Below, piece after piece: positions 36,458 through 45,812 of a stretch of 64,000 bases of DNA. Every line of letters starts with the position of its first letter. Position 1 is the stretch's first letter. This DNA comes from Tunturibacter psychrotolerans (lineage in GTDB: Bacteria; Acidobacteriota; Terriglobia; Terriglobales; Acidobacteriaceae), in NCBI RefSeq assembly GCF_040359615.1, contig NZ_CP132942.1:5022001-5086000 (forward strand), written 5' to 3'. Made by a program: the position numbers and the translations under genes. The notes under the pieces were generated by a model. It had not been told where the DNA came from and searched no databases. It saw nothing but the letters and a program-made list of their open reading frames with translations.

Positions 36458-37053
36458 GGACGTCCTATGATTCCGCAGCCCACCGCAGGTCCGTTTGGCT
36501 GCTCCACCACACGACCCTCGAGAACGTCGGAGATGGCCCTTTCCAGATCATGCTGAGTCGCCTTAGACCGTTCCTGCCCAAGACTAAGATAGCGATCATC
36601 AACGCGTCCCTCATACACTGCACGAAAAGTGCCCCCACCGCGCCGATCCGGAACAAGAACCGCCGACTCAGGCGTGACTTTCGCGTGAGCAAGAGTAACG
36701 AGTTGATGATCCGGATCAAGAAGCACGTGATTTTCAGCGCCATAAGCTGCTTCATGCTGCTTCACAGCATCTGCAGTCGTTCCAAAATTTGGATACACAA
36801 ACCAGAGCACCACACCCCGAGCCGCAAATTCCTCTTCAATGCGTCGCATCTCTGGCACGTAGCGATTAGAGATCGGACAGTCGGACGCAGCAAAAAAAAG
36901 AACAACGGCGGAAGCACCGGACGGAGCAAGGCTCCCGACAGGTTCTCCGTTCAGGTAGTATCCATAGGTCGCCTGCATTTTCTGTGCCTGACCGATCCCC
37001 CTATAGAGGAACGCAGAAGCCAACACACAGATCGTAAACAAAGGGCGCCGCAT
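36454..37053 (-). CDS. Exported redoxin-domain protein
   Basis: This 199-residue protein has a signal peptide at 1-23 and an AhpC/TSA-like thioredoxin fold: AVVLFFAASDCPISNRYVPEM, then a GVVLWFVYPNFGTTADAVKQHEAAY helix-strand. The active-site region is DCPIS, a single Cys with Ser in place of the resolving Cys. The ATG at 37053 has GGAG 5 nt upstream; the TTG at 37092 is a poorer start. The stop overlaps the monooxygenase start (ATGA), pointing to translational coupling and a shared function, perhaps redox support of the copper enzyme (inferred). Confidence 0.82.
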   Translation of the reverse strand: MRRPLFTICVLASAFLYRGIGQAQKMQATYGYYLNGEPVGSLAPSGASAVVLFFAASDCPISNRYVPEMRRIEEEFAARGVVLWFVYPNFGTTADAVKQHEAAYGAENHVLLDPDHQLVTLAHAKVTPESAVLVPDRRGGGTFRAVYEGRVDDRYLSLGQERSKATQHDLERAISDVLEGRVVEQPNGPAVGCGIIGRP

Positions 37054-37233
37054 CGTTCTCCGAGTAGACAGTATTCCCGCTGCTCCAGGCAAGCACTTTG
37101 CTCAAAGCATCTACAGAAGCAAAAAATCTAGCCTCTCTAAACGTCAATAACTATCTCGCGCACCTGCAAATGGAGCGTAGGACTCAGACCATCCTTAACG
37201 ATCCTTCTCTTTACCGTCTCGTCGGACACTCCT

Positions 37234-39012
37234 CTAGCCAACGCTACATCGTTCGCCTGCGTAGATACCCGACGACAGAAACTGTCGAAGCGTAGGATCG
37301 TCGGGGTCAAATCGAGCCAGCCGAGTAAGAATCTCTAGAGCTCTCTTTTTGTTGCCCACCCTACACTCGATGAACGCCAGGTTTAGCCCGGCCGTTATCT
37401 GGCTCGGATCAGCCTCCACCGCTCGCCGCAGCAGATCGACCGCATCGGAAGTGTGTCCCGATACCGCATCCAGAACCGCAAGGTTTCCCAACGCCGTAGC
37501 ATCATACGGATCTTCCTTCAACGAATCGGCATACTCTTTACGAGCATCGCTTTTATCCCCGGACATCTGCTCGATAAATCCAAGCTTCGTATGAAGCTCG
37601 ACGTCACTCGCACCGTTTTTTTCAGCTCTTAGGAGAAGACGCAATGCCTTTTCCGCATCTTTTTGGTTCCCGCTCTCCGCTAACTGTGCGTACGCCAATC
37701 CCATCTCTCTATCCCCAGCCGATACCTTACCAACCGGCAACAGATCGTCCTCCTCTGCAGCGTCCAAAAGCCGTATGGTTGGAGAAGCTGAGTGCGGTCG
37801 CCGTTGAATATTGTGGTCCGTCGCCTGTTCATGAGAAATGTCAGCAGCTTCATGCGTGGGCATGTGACAGACCGCACAGTCTTTTTGCTCAGGATGGTGT
37901 GCTGTCGCCATTTTCGAGCCCGTATGGCACGTTAGACACCTGTCGCGAAAGTAGTTGACTCGCTCTTCCGAACTTGGCGAACTGTGAGGATCGTGGCAGG
38001 TAGTGCAGGTCAATTTATCGCCGCTGGCGAGCTTGCACGCGCTACGTAGAAGAGCCTCATACTGGCTACTCGCACGACCGCCGCCCGTCTTTGCGCTTGC
38101 CTTCACGGAGTAAACGACGTAATCCGCAAGATCGTCTCCTACCCGGAACTCTGCCAGCGATCTTCCCGCACGATAAACAGCTACATTGCCTTCAAGATGG
38201 CACTGGAGACAAACGCTATCCCTCGCCGCGACAGCCAATTTAGTCGGATTTACAATCGGCCCCCTCCCCTGCGCCAGCAGGTGCTTCGAAGCATCACCAT
38301 GGCAGGCTGCGCATCCAACGCCTCCCTGTAGGAACGGGGACCCCGCGTATCGGTTACGAGCTTCAGGTAACGCCATCTGCACCTCCGAAGCATGACAATG
38401 GAGACAGTTGGAATCGACAGGCAGCGCCGCAGGCATGGTCTTCGTTGCGCCATAGTTTGGAGCCATGTCCCACAACTGCTTCTTCCCATAAAAATTGATG
38501 GGAATCTCAAACCACTGCCCTTCTTCCTCATAAAGGTAAGTACGGCCACGGCGTCCGGAGCCGATAAAGTAGTGCAACTCTTTCTCACCGTCCAGAACGG
38601 ATCGCTCATTCGATGCCTCCGGAGCATCGTCGCGGTCATACGACATCCAAGCTCTACCATCCCGCGAAAAAACCTTATAACGAATGCCCGAAGCGACATG
38701 AAGGAAGCCCCCCTGCAACAGTCCCTCCATAGCCGTCCCACTAGCTCGCGCCATCGGGGTAAGCTCGTACTTCTCGTAGACCTCCTTGTGACAACTTGCA
38801 CAAACTTCATCTGGATTTGCTCGTAGTTCAGCCACATTGGCTTGTTGTTCGCGAGTATGACCAAAGGCGCAAACTTGAGACTTCGGCACCCAATAAGAAA
38901 TCGCCAACAAAATTAGAAAAAAGATCGTACCCAGCCGCCGGCAAACTCGCATCCGTCCACGGGGATCTATTCTCATTCTGAAAAGACGGACCGCTCCACG
39001 AAGAAGACTCAC
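37234..39012 (-). CDS. Seven-heme cytochrome c / TPR protein
   Basis: The 592-residue protein has a membrane-spanning signal/anchor around 26-42 and seven CxxCH heme sites starting at residues 71, 203, 234, 268, 336, 359 and 379, then about four TPRs (420-585). Extra His residues (HAS, HGD, HDPH, AHH) can provide distal ligands. It probably moves electrons across the periplasm or to the outside. The start is uncertain: a GTG at 39012 or ATGs at 38976 and 38952; none has a strong SD. It is separated from the TPR gene upstream by 52 nt and from the redoxin by 180 nt. Confidence 0.85.
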   Translation of the reverse strand: MSLLRGAVRLFRMRIDPRGRMRVCRRLGTIFFLILLAISYWVPKSQVCAFGHTREQQANVAELRANPDEVCASCHKEVYEKYELTPMARASGTAMEGLLQGGFLHVASGIRYKVFSRDGRAWMSYDRDDAPEASNERSVLDGEKELHYFIGSGRRGRTYLYEEEGQWFEIPINFYGKKQLWDMAPNYGATKTMPAALPVDSNCLHCHASEVQMALPEARNRYAGSPFLQGGVGCAACHGDASKHLLAQGRGPIVNPTKLAVAARDSVCLQCHLEGNVAVYRAGRSLAEFRVGDDLADYVVYSVKASAKTGGGRASSQYEALLRSACKLASGDKLTCTTCHDPHSSPSSEERVNYFRDRCLTCHTGSKMATAHHPEQKDCAVCHMPTHEAADISHEQATDHNIQRRPHSASPTIRLLDAAEEDDLLPVGKVSAGDREMGLAYAQLAESGNQKDAEKALRLLLRAEKNGASDVELHTKLGFIEQMSGDKSDARKEYADSLKEDPYDATALGNLAVLDAVSGHTSDAVDLLRRAVEADPSQITAGLNLAFIECRVGNKKRALEILTRLARFDPDDPTLRQFLSSGIYAGERCSVG

Positions 39013-39064
39013 CCTGCGATGAAACTCACCGTAGCGTCATCCGCGACAAGTAACCCCCTCGATT

Positions 39065-40168
39065 TCAGTGAAGCGTTTCGAGTTTGGGTTCGCTCGCAGC
39101 CTGAATCTTATGGGAGATCTCGGTTTCTCGGCTGGCGTCGTCTGCCCTGCCTAGCGACCGGTACGCTTGTCCCAGAAGACTATGAGTTATGTAGTTACTC
39201 GAGTCCATCTTTTCAGCCCGTTCCAGATACATCAACGCGCTTGCAGGATCTTGCCGCTTCAGCAGAACCTTTCCCAGCAGAATATACGGTCCCGTCGAAT
39301 TCGGTTCCAGAAGCAAAGCACGTTGTAAGGATTGTTGCGCCTTCGTATAGTCGCCGGCGCGGCTATAAGCGTCCCCCAGCCGGTCATAGATACTGCCGTC
39401 CAGCGGATTGCGCACCCGTTCCTTCTCAAACTCCGCAATAGCTACGTCCAGATGTTCGCCCGCGAGTGCGACCTCACCAAGCAGAGAGTGAGCAAGCGGC
39501 AACTGCGGGTCCAACTCCAGCGCCTTCGTAGCGAACTGCTGAGCCACTGGCAGATAATCCCGACGCAACAGCATTCGAGCGGCGAGAAGATACGCCGGCG
39601 CCGAATCAACCGGAAATCCGTACTGCGTCGCAAACGCCCCGCGCGCCTTGTCGTATTGATTGGTATCGAGATAACAAAGTGCGAGCACATAGTTTGGATC
39701 GATCTTCGTCTGCAAGTTCCAGTTCGAAGCGGACTCGAGCAAAGGAATCGCATCCGCCGGCCGTCCCATTCGAAATAACGTCAGCCCACGTAGCTGCGCC
39801 GATTCTTGATCGTGAGGGTCCTGTTTCAGAGCACTCGTGAACGCAACATCCGCATCAGTAAAGTCATTCTCTGAGTACAGCGCAAGACCACGCAGCCGAT
39901 TCACTCCTGCAGCCACCGGCTGTTTCACAGCCAATGCGTCCAATTGCTTCAGGGCATCGTCAGAACGTCCCCGATCAATCATCGCTCGCAACTGCGTCAG
40001 ATTCGACGAAGCGTCGGCAGAAGCAGTTCCTGGCGCGGAGACCGCTGCATCTGGCGTCAGCGTTGTAGGTGCATTTGATGTCGAGGACTGCGCAAATCCA
40101 AGTGATAGGGACAGCACCGCCGGAAGGAACAGAAAGCGAAGTAAAGCCACTTTGAACGGACTGCACAT
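39065..40168 (-). CDS. Exported TPR-repeat protein
   Basis: This 367-residue protein has a signal peptide (LLRFLFLPAVLSLSLGFAQS) and eight or so TPR units from about 55 to 350 (LTQLRAMIDRGRSDDALKQLDAL, IYDRLGDAYSRAGDYTKAQQSLQRALLLEP). The ATG at 40168 is preferred over the TTG at 40195 because the signal peptide then starts immediately. It is the first gene after the receptor's terminator-like hairpin. A scaffold or assembly role is inferred. Confidence 0.8.
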   Translation of the reverse strand: MCSPFKVALLRFLFLPAVLSLSLGFAQSSTSNAPTTLTPDAAVSAPGTASADASSNLTQLRAMIDRGRSDDALKQLDALAVKQPVAAGVNRLRGLALYSENDFTDADVAFTSALKQDPHDQESAQLRGLTLFRMGRPADAIPLLESASNWNLQTKIDPNYVLALCYLDTNQYDKARGAFATQYGFPVDSAPAYLLAARMLLRRDYLPVAQQFATKALELDPQLPLAHSLLGEVALAGEHLDVAIAEFEKERVRNPLDGSIYDRLGDAYSRAGDYTKAQQSLQRALLLEPNSTGPYILLGKVLLKRQDPASALMYLERAEKMDSSNYITHSLLGQAYRSLGRADDASRETEISHKIQAASEPKLETLH

Positions 40169-40193
40169 AGAAGATCTGGACCGAGTGTAACTC

Positions 40194-40228
40194 AAATAAA
40201 AAGAGAGGAGCCGTAGCTCCCCCCTCTT
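40194..40228 (-). terminator. Intrinsic terminator or attenuator after the TonB receptor gene
   Basis: On the minus strand a stem (outer AAGAG/CTCTT, inner GGAGC/GCTCC, with an internal loop and TACG loop) is followed directly by TTTTTATTT. It lies 15 nt past the receptor stop and before the TPR gene, so it may lower expression of the downstream genes relative to the receptor. Confidence 0.6.
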
Positions 40229-40242
40229 CGTAAGCAGCCTAC

Positions 40243-43200
40243 CTAGAACGTTACTCTAGCGGTAAACGCAAGTTGACGCGGACTCGAAGCTCCAACAGGT
40301 CCTATACCGTTACCTCCGATACCATTGGTGATGTTAGCGGGGCTATCGATGTTGAGACTGTTAGAGTTGCCATTCGGGGTGCCAGAGCTAATGTAGTTGA
40401 ATACATTGAACGCATCCATGCGAAACACTGCAGCGATGCTCTCTTTAATCGGGAAGGTCTTCTGCACTGCCAGATCGGTATTGAAGAAATGCGGGCCAAA
40501 GTTGCTATTGCGTCCGGTGTTCCCGATCTGATCGAGAGCAGGGCAGGTAAACCCTCCAGAAGAGGACCCCGTCGCCGGGCAGAGAGCGGCGAAGCCTGGG
40601 AAGTATGGCCTGGAGTGAGTGACCGGGTTGAAAGAACCCTGCTTCGGATTGAAGCCGCCCGGGTTTCCGTTTGGATAGCAGGGAGCCGCCGTTGGGTGAC
40701 CGCTGTTATCTCCTATCCCAGTTCCTCCAACAGAGGAAGCGCAGTTTGACATGGAGAGGCTATAGGGAAGACCGCTTGAGATGTTTAGAACAGGACTCAG
40801 CTGCCATCCTCCAACAATCTCATCCACTAGTCGTGATGAGTGAGAAAGCAAGAGCTTATTGCGACCTACCGGTAGCTCGTAAAGACCATAGATCACAAAC
40901 TGTTGTTCACGAATCGAATCGTCGCGGCCATAAGCAGCCGCTTTCAACCACGTAGCGTAACTGTTGTTGTAGTTGAATCCACGCTGCCATGCGTAATTCG
41001 CCGTAAACGACAGCCCACGAGAGATCTGTTTGGCGACTGTTACCTGCAACGCATTGAAATGAGTATTCTGGTTGTCTCCGTAATAGGTAATCGGTTGATT
41101 CCATCCACAAGCCCCTGGAGCAAGAGCTTCGCCGGTAGGCTGAGAATAGTTTGGATCCTGGCAGGCCGGAAGCCCCCCCCCGTAATAGCGTTCTAGGAAC
41201 TTCTGCGTAGATACCGCGCCTGTTGCAGGGTTGATCACTTTTTGAATTGCGGGCACGTTGGGAAGTACGGGACCAACCTGTCCAGCTACTGTACAAAATG
41301 GCCCAGCCGGCCAGCACTGACCGCCATTCGGATCGTAGTGAAGCGGAGTACCCGTCACGCTGTCTGAAGCAGGAAGGAAAATCCCTGGCTCATTAGGATT
41401 CGTGTTATTGGTATCGCCCGCACTTAACGTGTTCGTTCCCTTGTTGCCGACGTAGGCCATAGTCAACGATAAGGTAGGAGTAATAGATTGCTGAACGCTC
41501 AAATTCCATGCGTCGAGCGTTGGCAGCTTCAACGGATTAGGACGTGCCTTGGTATTTACTAAAGAGCCAGGATTGGGAAGAAGCCCGTTGGAGGGAACCG
41601 TGACCGTTTGATTCGGCACTGGTCCAGTTGCAAGATCGAAAGGTTTGGCATAGCTCGAAGCGTTCGATCCTGACGCTGTGATCGCCTGGTTTGCAAGAAC
41701 TGGAAGATTCTGAGTAACAACGTGGCCAAAGATCGAGCCGAATACCCCGAGGTCAAAGCTTCGACCATAACCAGCACGCACAACGGTTTTATCCGTCGCT
41801 TGGTACGCTAATCCAACACGCGGATTCCAGGTATTCTTCCCAGCTGCCCACCCCATGTTAGTTGGCACATTGCCAACTCCCGCTACGTGCAGATAGCCTG
41901 TCGTGAGGTCCAGCAACGCGCCATTGCCGTCTCCATTGACCACTTCAGGGAAGTACAGCTCGTACCGCACTCCTAAGTTGAGCGTAAGCTTTGGTGTCGC
42001 TCGCCAAGTATCCTGTGCGTAGAAGAACGTGCGCTTCTGGAACTCCTTCGCGTTGGTTGAAGTACTGACGTACCGATTGAAGGTGTTGACGTCCCCCTTT
42101 ACAAAGGACGCAATGCCTAGACCGGGGGTAGAGCCGTCCGCCGGAGCAGTGGCATTTCCGTTGAAATTGAACAATCCAGTCCGATCCACGTCGCTCGGTA
42201 CGCGAAGATTGCGCGCATAGCGCAGATCAACACCGAACTTCACCGCGTGGTTGCGTATCGTCTTCGTCCAGTTGTTAACAATCTGATACTGGTCTTCTTT
42301 CTCAATCAACGGACAATTGCAGCGATTGATGTTGAGACCGGCACCCCACTCAGTCTGGGTGTTGGTATTGAATGTATTGATCTGGAAGCCTGGAAGCCCG
42401 CTGGTAATCGGGTCCGCCGTATTCAGACCGCCGAATCCAAGGTCAGCAGCCGCTGTCGTTCCGGCGTCGAACTTCTGGTCGTTGATGTTATAGCGATAGT
42501 ATCCGAGACGGAAATCGGTCACCAAAGTCGAGTTGACTGCTATGTCCATACCACTGGCCACGCTGTCATTTGCACCGGCGGAATTGCCGCCATAGCCACC
42601 CAGCCCGAATCCCGGACCGCCCGCCGCTCCAAGAAGCAGGGTCCCCGTCAGAGTATCGGTGAACCGGCTGAACCGGACGAACGCATGCGCCTTCTGTGTA
42701 ATCTGCCCGTCAAGGCGCACATCCCACTGATCGCTGTTGAAGATACCCGTTCCACCCTGGACATAGGTATCAAGCAAACCACTAGCTCCAATCTTGTTCG
42801 GAGCAAATTGAGAAATCGCCTTGATGTAGTTCAACGCAGGAGTAGACAGATCGCTTTGGGGAATGATGTCGCCTTGATACTCCACGACCCCTTGAGCAGT
42901 CTGATGGTAGACGGGATAATTCAGCTTTAGAGCTGGGTTATTGAATTCGCTAAAATTGCATCCATTCCCGCTCAAGCAGGACGAGGTAACCAGCGAAGTC
43001 GGAACGATGGTAGAAGAAGTGGTTCCTACTTTCTGACGCGCTCCTTGATAGTCGCCAAAGAAGAAAAATTTATCCTTCCAAATCGGGCCGCCAATCGAAC
43101 CCCCGAACAGATTCTTGAGCCCTGGAGGTATAGAACTTCCTGCCTGCCCTCCCGCCGCCGGAAATTGAGTGTAGGGGTCCTTCGCAAGGTTTGCAGTACT

Positions 43201-43992
43201 GATGCGATAGTCAAAGGCCGAGCCATGGAATTTATTCGAGCCGGATTTCGTCTGCGCAGTTACAACCGAGGAAACTGCCTTGCCAAACTCCGCATCGAAA
43301 TTTTGCGTTGTGATCTTCGTCTCTGAGAGAGAATCCAGATTTGGATTCACGACGATAATTCCAAGAATCGGATCTTGGTTATCCGTTCCATCCAGCATGA
43401 AAGCCACGCCACCGAAGGCCTGTCCATCCACCTGAATCTGGGCGCTTCCTTGTGGGTTTTCGTCAGGCGCATGGCTCCAACCAAGCAGCTGCGCACCGGG
43501 CAGCAGCAATTGAAGGTTAGTAAAGTTACGCTGACCTACTGGCAGATCACTAATGTCCTTCGTGCCAAAGATCGTCGACACATCAGCACGATCTGTTTTC
43601 AACTGCGGAACCGAATCTGCATCGACTTCAACAGTCTGATCGGATCCACCCACCGTCATCGAAGCGACAACTTTGGTCGAGGTATCTGCAAAAAGCTGGA
43701 TGCCTTTTTGCTCAAACCCTTTAAAACCTTGTGCGGCTACAGTAACGTCGTAAAGGTCTGGAATGAGATGTTCAATAGTGAATTCGCCGCTCGCGTTGGA
43801 CGTCGCAGTGACCGACGTTCCCTTTGCCGAGTCGGTGACGGTAACTGTCGCGCCAGGAACCGCGGCACCTGTTGTGTCAACGACCGACCCAAAGATTGAG
43901 CCATAGACCGCCTGGCCATACGCAACTGGCGAGAATGCCAGAAGACACACGGCGAATAGCAAACCCACCGTTACGCGCGTCACAAATCTCAT
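40243..43992 (-). CDS. TonB-dependent receptor, Oar/CarboxypepD_reg type
   Basis: This 1249-residue outer-membrane receptor has a signal peptide (ending AYGQ), a carboxypeptidase-regulatory-like domain (about 30-112, GSIFGSVVDTTGAAVPGATVTV), a plug (about 120-260, with QIQVDGQAFGGVAFMLDGTDNQDP) and a barrel ending LAFTARVTF. The ATG at 43992 is chosen because TGGAGG lies 7-8 nt upstream; the longer frame to 44034 is not needed. It is the first gene of the minus-strand cluster, divergent from the GntR/LacI-hybrid regulator. That position suggests ligand-dependent control and uptake of an oligosaccharide-like compound; the ligand is unknown. Confidence 0.88.
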   Translation of the reverse strand: MRFVTRVTVGLLFAVCLLAFSPVAYGQAVYGSIFGSVVDTTGAAVPGATVTVTDSAKGTSVTATSNASGEFTIEHLIPDLYDVTVAAQGFKGFEQKGIQLFADTSTKVVASMTVGGSDQTVEVDADSVPQLKTDRADVSTIFGTKDISDLPVGQRNFTNLQLLLPGAQLLGWSHAPDENPQGSAQIQVDGQAFGGVAFMLDGTDNQDPILGIIVVNPNLDSLSETKITTQNFDAEFGKAVSSVVTAQTKSGSNKFHGSAFDYRISTANLAKDPYTQFPAAGGQAGSSIPPGLKNLFGGSIGGPIWKDKFFFFGDYQGARQKVGTTSSTIVPTSLVTSSCLSGNGCNFSEFNNPALKLNYPVYHQTAQGVVEYQGDIIPQSDLSTPALNYIKAISQFAPNKIGASGLLDTYVQGGTGIFNSDQWDVRLDGQITQKAHAFVRFSRFTDTLTGTLLLGAAGGPGFGLGGYGGNSAGANDSVASGMDIAVNSTLVTDFRLGYYRYNINDQKFDAGTTAAADLGFGGLNTADPITSGLPGFQINTFNTNTQTEWGAGLNINRCNCPLIEKEDQYQIVNNWTKTIRNHAVKFGVDLRYARNLRVPSDVDRTGLFNFNGNATAPADGSTPGLGIASFVKGDVNTFNRYVSTSTNAKEFQKRTFFYAQDTWRATPKLTLNLGVRYELYFPEVVNGDGNGALLDLTTGYLHVAGVGNVPTNMGWAAGKNTWNPRVGLAYQATDKTVVRAGYGRSFDLGVFGSIFGHVVTQNLPVLANQAITASGSNASSYAKPFDLATGPVPNQTVTVPSNGLLPNPGSLVNTKARPNPLKLPTLDAWNLSVQQSITPTLSLTMAYVGNKGTNTLSAGDTNNTNPNEPGIFLPASDSVTGTPLHYDPNGGQCWPAGPFCTVAGQVGPVLPNVPAIQKVINPATGAVSTQKFLERYYGGGLPACQDPNYSQPTGEALAPGACGWNQPITYYGDNQNTHFNALQVTVAKQISRGLSFTANYAWQRGFNYNNSYATWLKAAAYGRDDSIREQQFVIYGLYELPVGRNKLLLSHSSRLVDEIVGGWQLSPVLNISSGLPYSLSMSNCASSVGGTGIGDNSGHPTAAPCYPNGNPGGFNPKQGSFNPVTHSRPYFPGFAALCPATGSSSGGFTCPALDQIGNTGRNSNFGPHFFNTDLAVQKTFPIKESIAAVFRMDAFNVFNYISSGTPNGNSNSLNIDSPANITNGIGGNGIGPVGASSPRQLAFTARVTF

Positions 43993-44253
43993 AACGAACC
44001 TCCAAAAAGGTGCTGCATTCGGTAGCTGTGGCAATCATTTTGTTAGCGCTGCCCGAACTCCGCCGATAGTCAAACGCTTTCTACGTTCCTAACCGAGCCC
44101 TTAGTCCTCATCCCGCTAGAACGCGACATGATCCGCACTTTTTGAATCGCCCGAAAATAACCGAGAGGTTCACCACATGTCAACAATTTGCTTGGTAGAT
44201 TTTTGCAAGTTATTGACAATCCGATCGGAGATACAAGAATCGGGACAAAAGAA

Positions 44254-44278
44254 GGATAATTGGTCCGACCATTTATCC
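44254..44278. promoter_or_regulatory. 25-bp operator-like dyad in divergent promoter region
   Basis: In the 500-bp spacer 43993-44494, GGATAA, one mismatch, TGGTC, central C, GACCA, one mismatch and TTATCC form a near-perfect inverted repeat. The core TGGTC-C-GACCA resembles the GT(n)AC-type dyads bound by GntR-family winged helices. It lies about 217 nt before the regulator start and about 262 nt before the receptor start. A TTGACA is at 44213-44218 facing the regulator, and another on the minus strand at 44178-44183 facing the receptor. Both have poor -10 partners. Confidence 0.5.
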
Positions 44279-44494
44279 GAAAACAAATCACTTGATTTAA
44301 GATCGATCACCCGCCAAGCTAATGAGTGAATAACCATTTACGCCTATGGAGCCGACAGCCCAGAAGACCATCGGATGCAACAAAATATCAACCAAAAGGT
44401 TGACCACGGGCTGATTGGCTAGTAAAGTTCCGGCTTATCTGGGAATATCTTTGTCTATACATTAACAACAAATCCTTGGACGAATTTCCTCGGG

Positions 44495-45697
44495 ATGGAT
44501 TGTATGAAGAGTAGCCAGACCCCTCGCTCAGAGGCTAGGCCGGGAGCGAGCAACCCAGAAATTCGCTCAGAGAATAAGAAAAAGGCGGCTGATACGCCGA
44601 AATATCGACTGGTTTACGAGGACCTCCATTCGGCAATAAAAATTGGCACTCTCCGCAGAGGAGATCGCCTTCCGAGCGAAGCCGAACTCGGAAAACGCTA
44701 CAACACCTCACGCATCACGGTAGCGAAAGCAGTACGAGAACTACAGCTGCAAGGCCTCGTATCACGCCACCCCGGCTCAGGTACCCACGTCCTCACCCCT
44801 GTTTCTTCCACCGATCACGTCTTTGGTTTACTGATTCCCGATCTTGGCAGAACCGAGATCTTCGAGCCTATCTGCAACGGCATGATGCGATCGCCTCTCT
44901 CCAAGTCACACTCTCTCCTGTGGGGACATTCCATGGGCGAGTTAGCTCAACAGCAAAAGGAAGCAGAGCAACTCTGCCACAAGTACATCGCGCAAAAGGT
45001 CTCAGGAGTCTTCTTCGCACCGCTGGAATTCACGCCGGAAAAAGACATCGTAAACCGGCGAATCGCATCCGCGTTTGATCGCGCAGGCATCCCGGTTGTG
45101 CTTCTCGACCGGTGCTACGCGCCATATCCACTTCGTTCAAAGTATGACCTCGTCGGGATCGACAATCGCAGTGCGGGTTTTCTCATCACGCAGCACCTCA
45201 TCCTTCATGGAGCCAAACGCATCGCCTTTGTCGCCAGGCGTCTCTCTGCCTCAACCGTTCACGGACGAATCGCCGGCTATCGCGAAGCTCTTTTCGCTCG
45301 CCGACTCACCCAGCAGCAAGACCTTGTATGCATCGGCGATCCAGAGGATCTTCACTTCCTTCAGAGCGTGCTCAGAGACTGCCGTCCTGACGCAATCGTC
45401 TGTGCCAACGACATCACTGCAGCTCGGATCATGCAGGGTCTCGCAACTCGCGGAGTTCGTGTCCCGGAAGACATTCGCATCGTTGGAATCGATGACGTGA
45501 AATACGCTAGCCTTCTGCCGGTTCCTCTCACTACCCAGCATCAAAACTGCGGCGACATTGGTTCCATGGCGCTCGTGACAATGCTCCAACGGCTGGAGAA
45601 ACCCGATCTCCCCACACGCGACATCCTCCTGCAGACGAAGACAGTGCTTCGCAGCTCATGCGGAACTCATCCATCATCGGCCCACAAACTCACTTAG
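44495..45697 (+). CDS. GntR-type regulator with LacI-like sugar-binding domain
   Basis: This is a 400-residue hybrid of the AraR kind. An N-terminal winged helix spans about 37-100 (GDRLPSEAELGKRYNTSRITVAKAVRELQLQGLVSRHPGSGT in pieces). A periplasmic-binding-protein-like sensor spans about 110-390 (VFGLLIPDLGRTEIFEPICNGMM, VVLLDRCYA, VGIDNRSAGFLITQHLILHGAKRIAFV, CANDITAARIMQGLATRGVRVPEDIRIVGIDD). It should be a sugar-responsive repressor. Divergence from the TonB receptor and two GH13 genes downstream suggest it controls this alpha-glucan locus. Starts at 44495 and 44504 are both possible. Confidence 0.87.
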   Translation: MDCMKSSQTPRSEARPGASNPEIRSENKKKAADTPKYRLVYEDLHSAIKIGTLRRGDRLPSEAELGKRYNTSRITVAKAVRELQLQGLVSRHPGSGTHVLTPVSSTDHVFGLLIPDLGRTEIFEPICNGMMRSPLSKSHSLLWGHSMGELAQQQKEAEQLCHKYIAQKVSGVFFAPLEFTPEKDIVNRRIASAFDRAGIPVVLLDRCYAPYPLRSKYDLVGIDNRSAGFLITQHLILHGAKRIAFVARRLSASTVHGRIAGYREALFARRLTQQQDLVCIGDPEDLHFLQSVLRDCRPDAIVCANDITAARIMQGLATRGVRVPEDIRIVGIDDVKYASLLPVPLTTQHQNCGDIGSMALVTMLQRLEKPDLPTRDILLQTKTVLRSSCGTHPSSAHKLT

Positions 45698-45812
45698 ATT
45701 CCACGCAATCAAACCTGTTTCCGCCGAGTTAGGTCGTAACCTTAACGCTATGACCATCAGTCCGAACCCGCATGCCAAATGCTATAGTGTTGCGAACTCC
45801 GGGAGGCGCAAC

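Noticed and set aside
36349..37131. Plus-strand frame of 260 codons opposite the redoxin and monooxygenase start
   Set aside because: It is Arg/Ser/His-rich low-quality sequence without family resemblance; the minus strand encodes two clear genes joined by ATGA.
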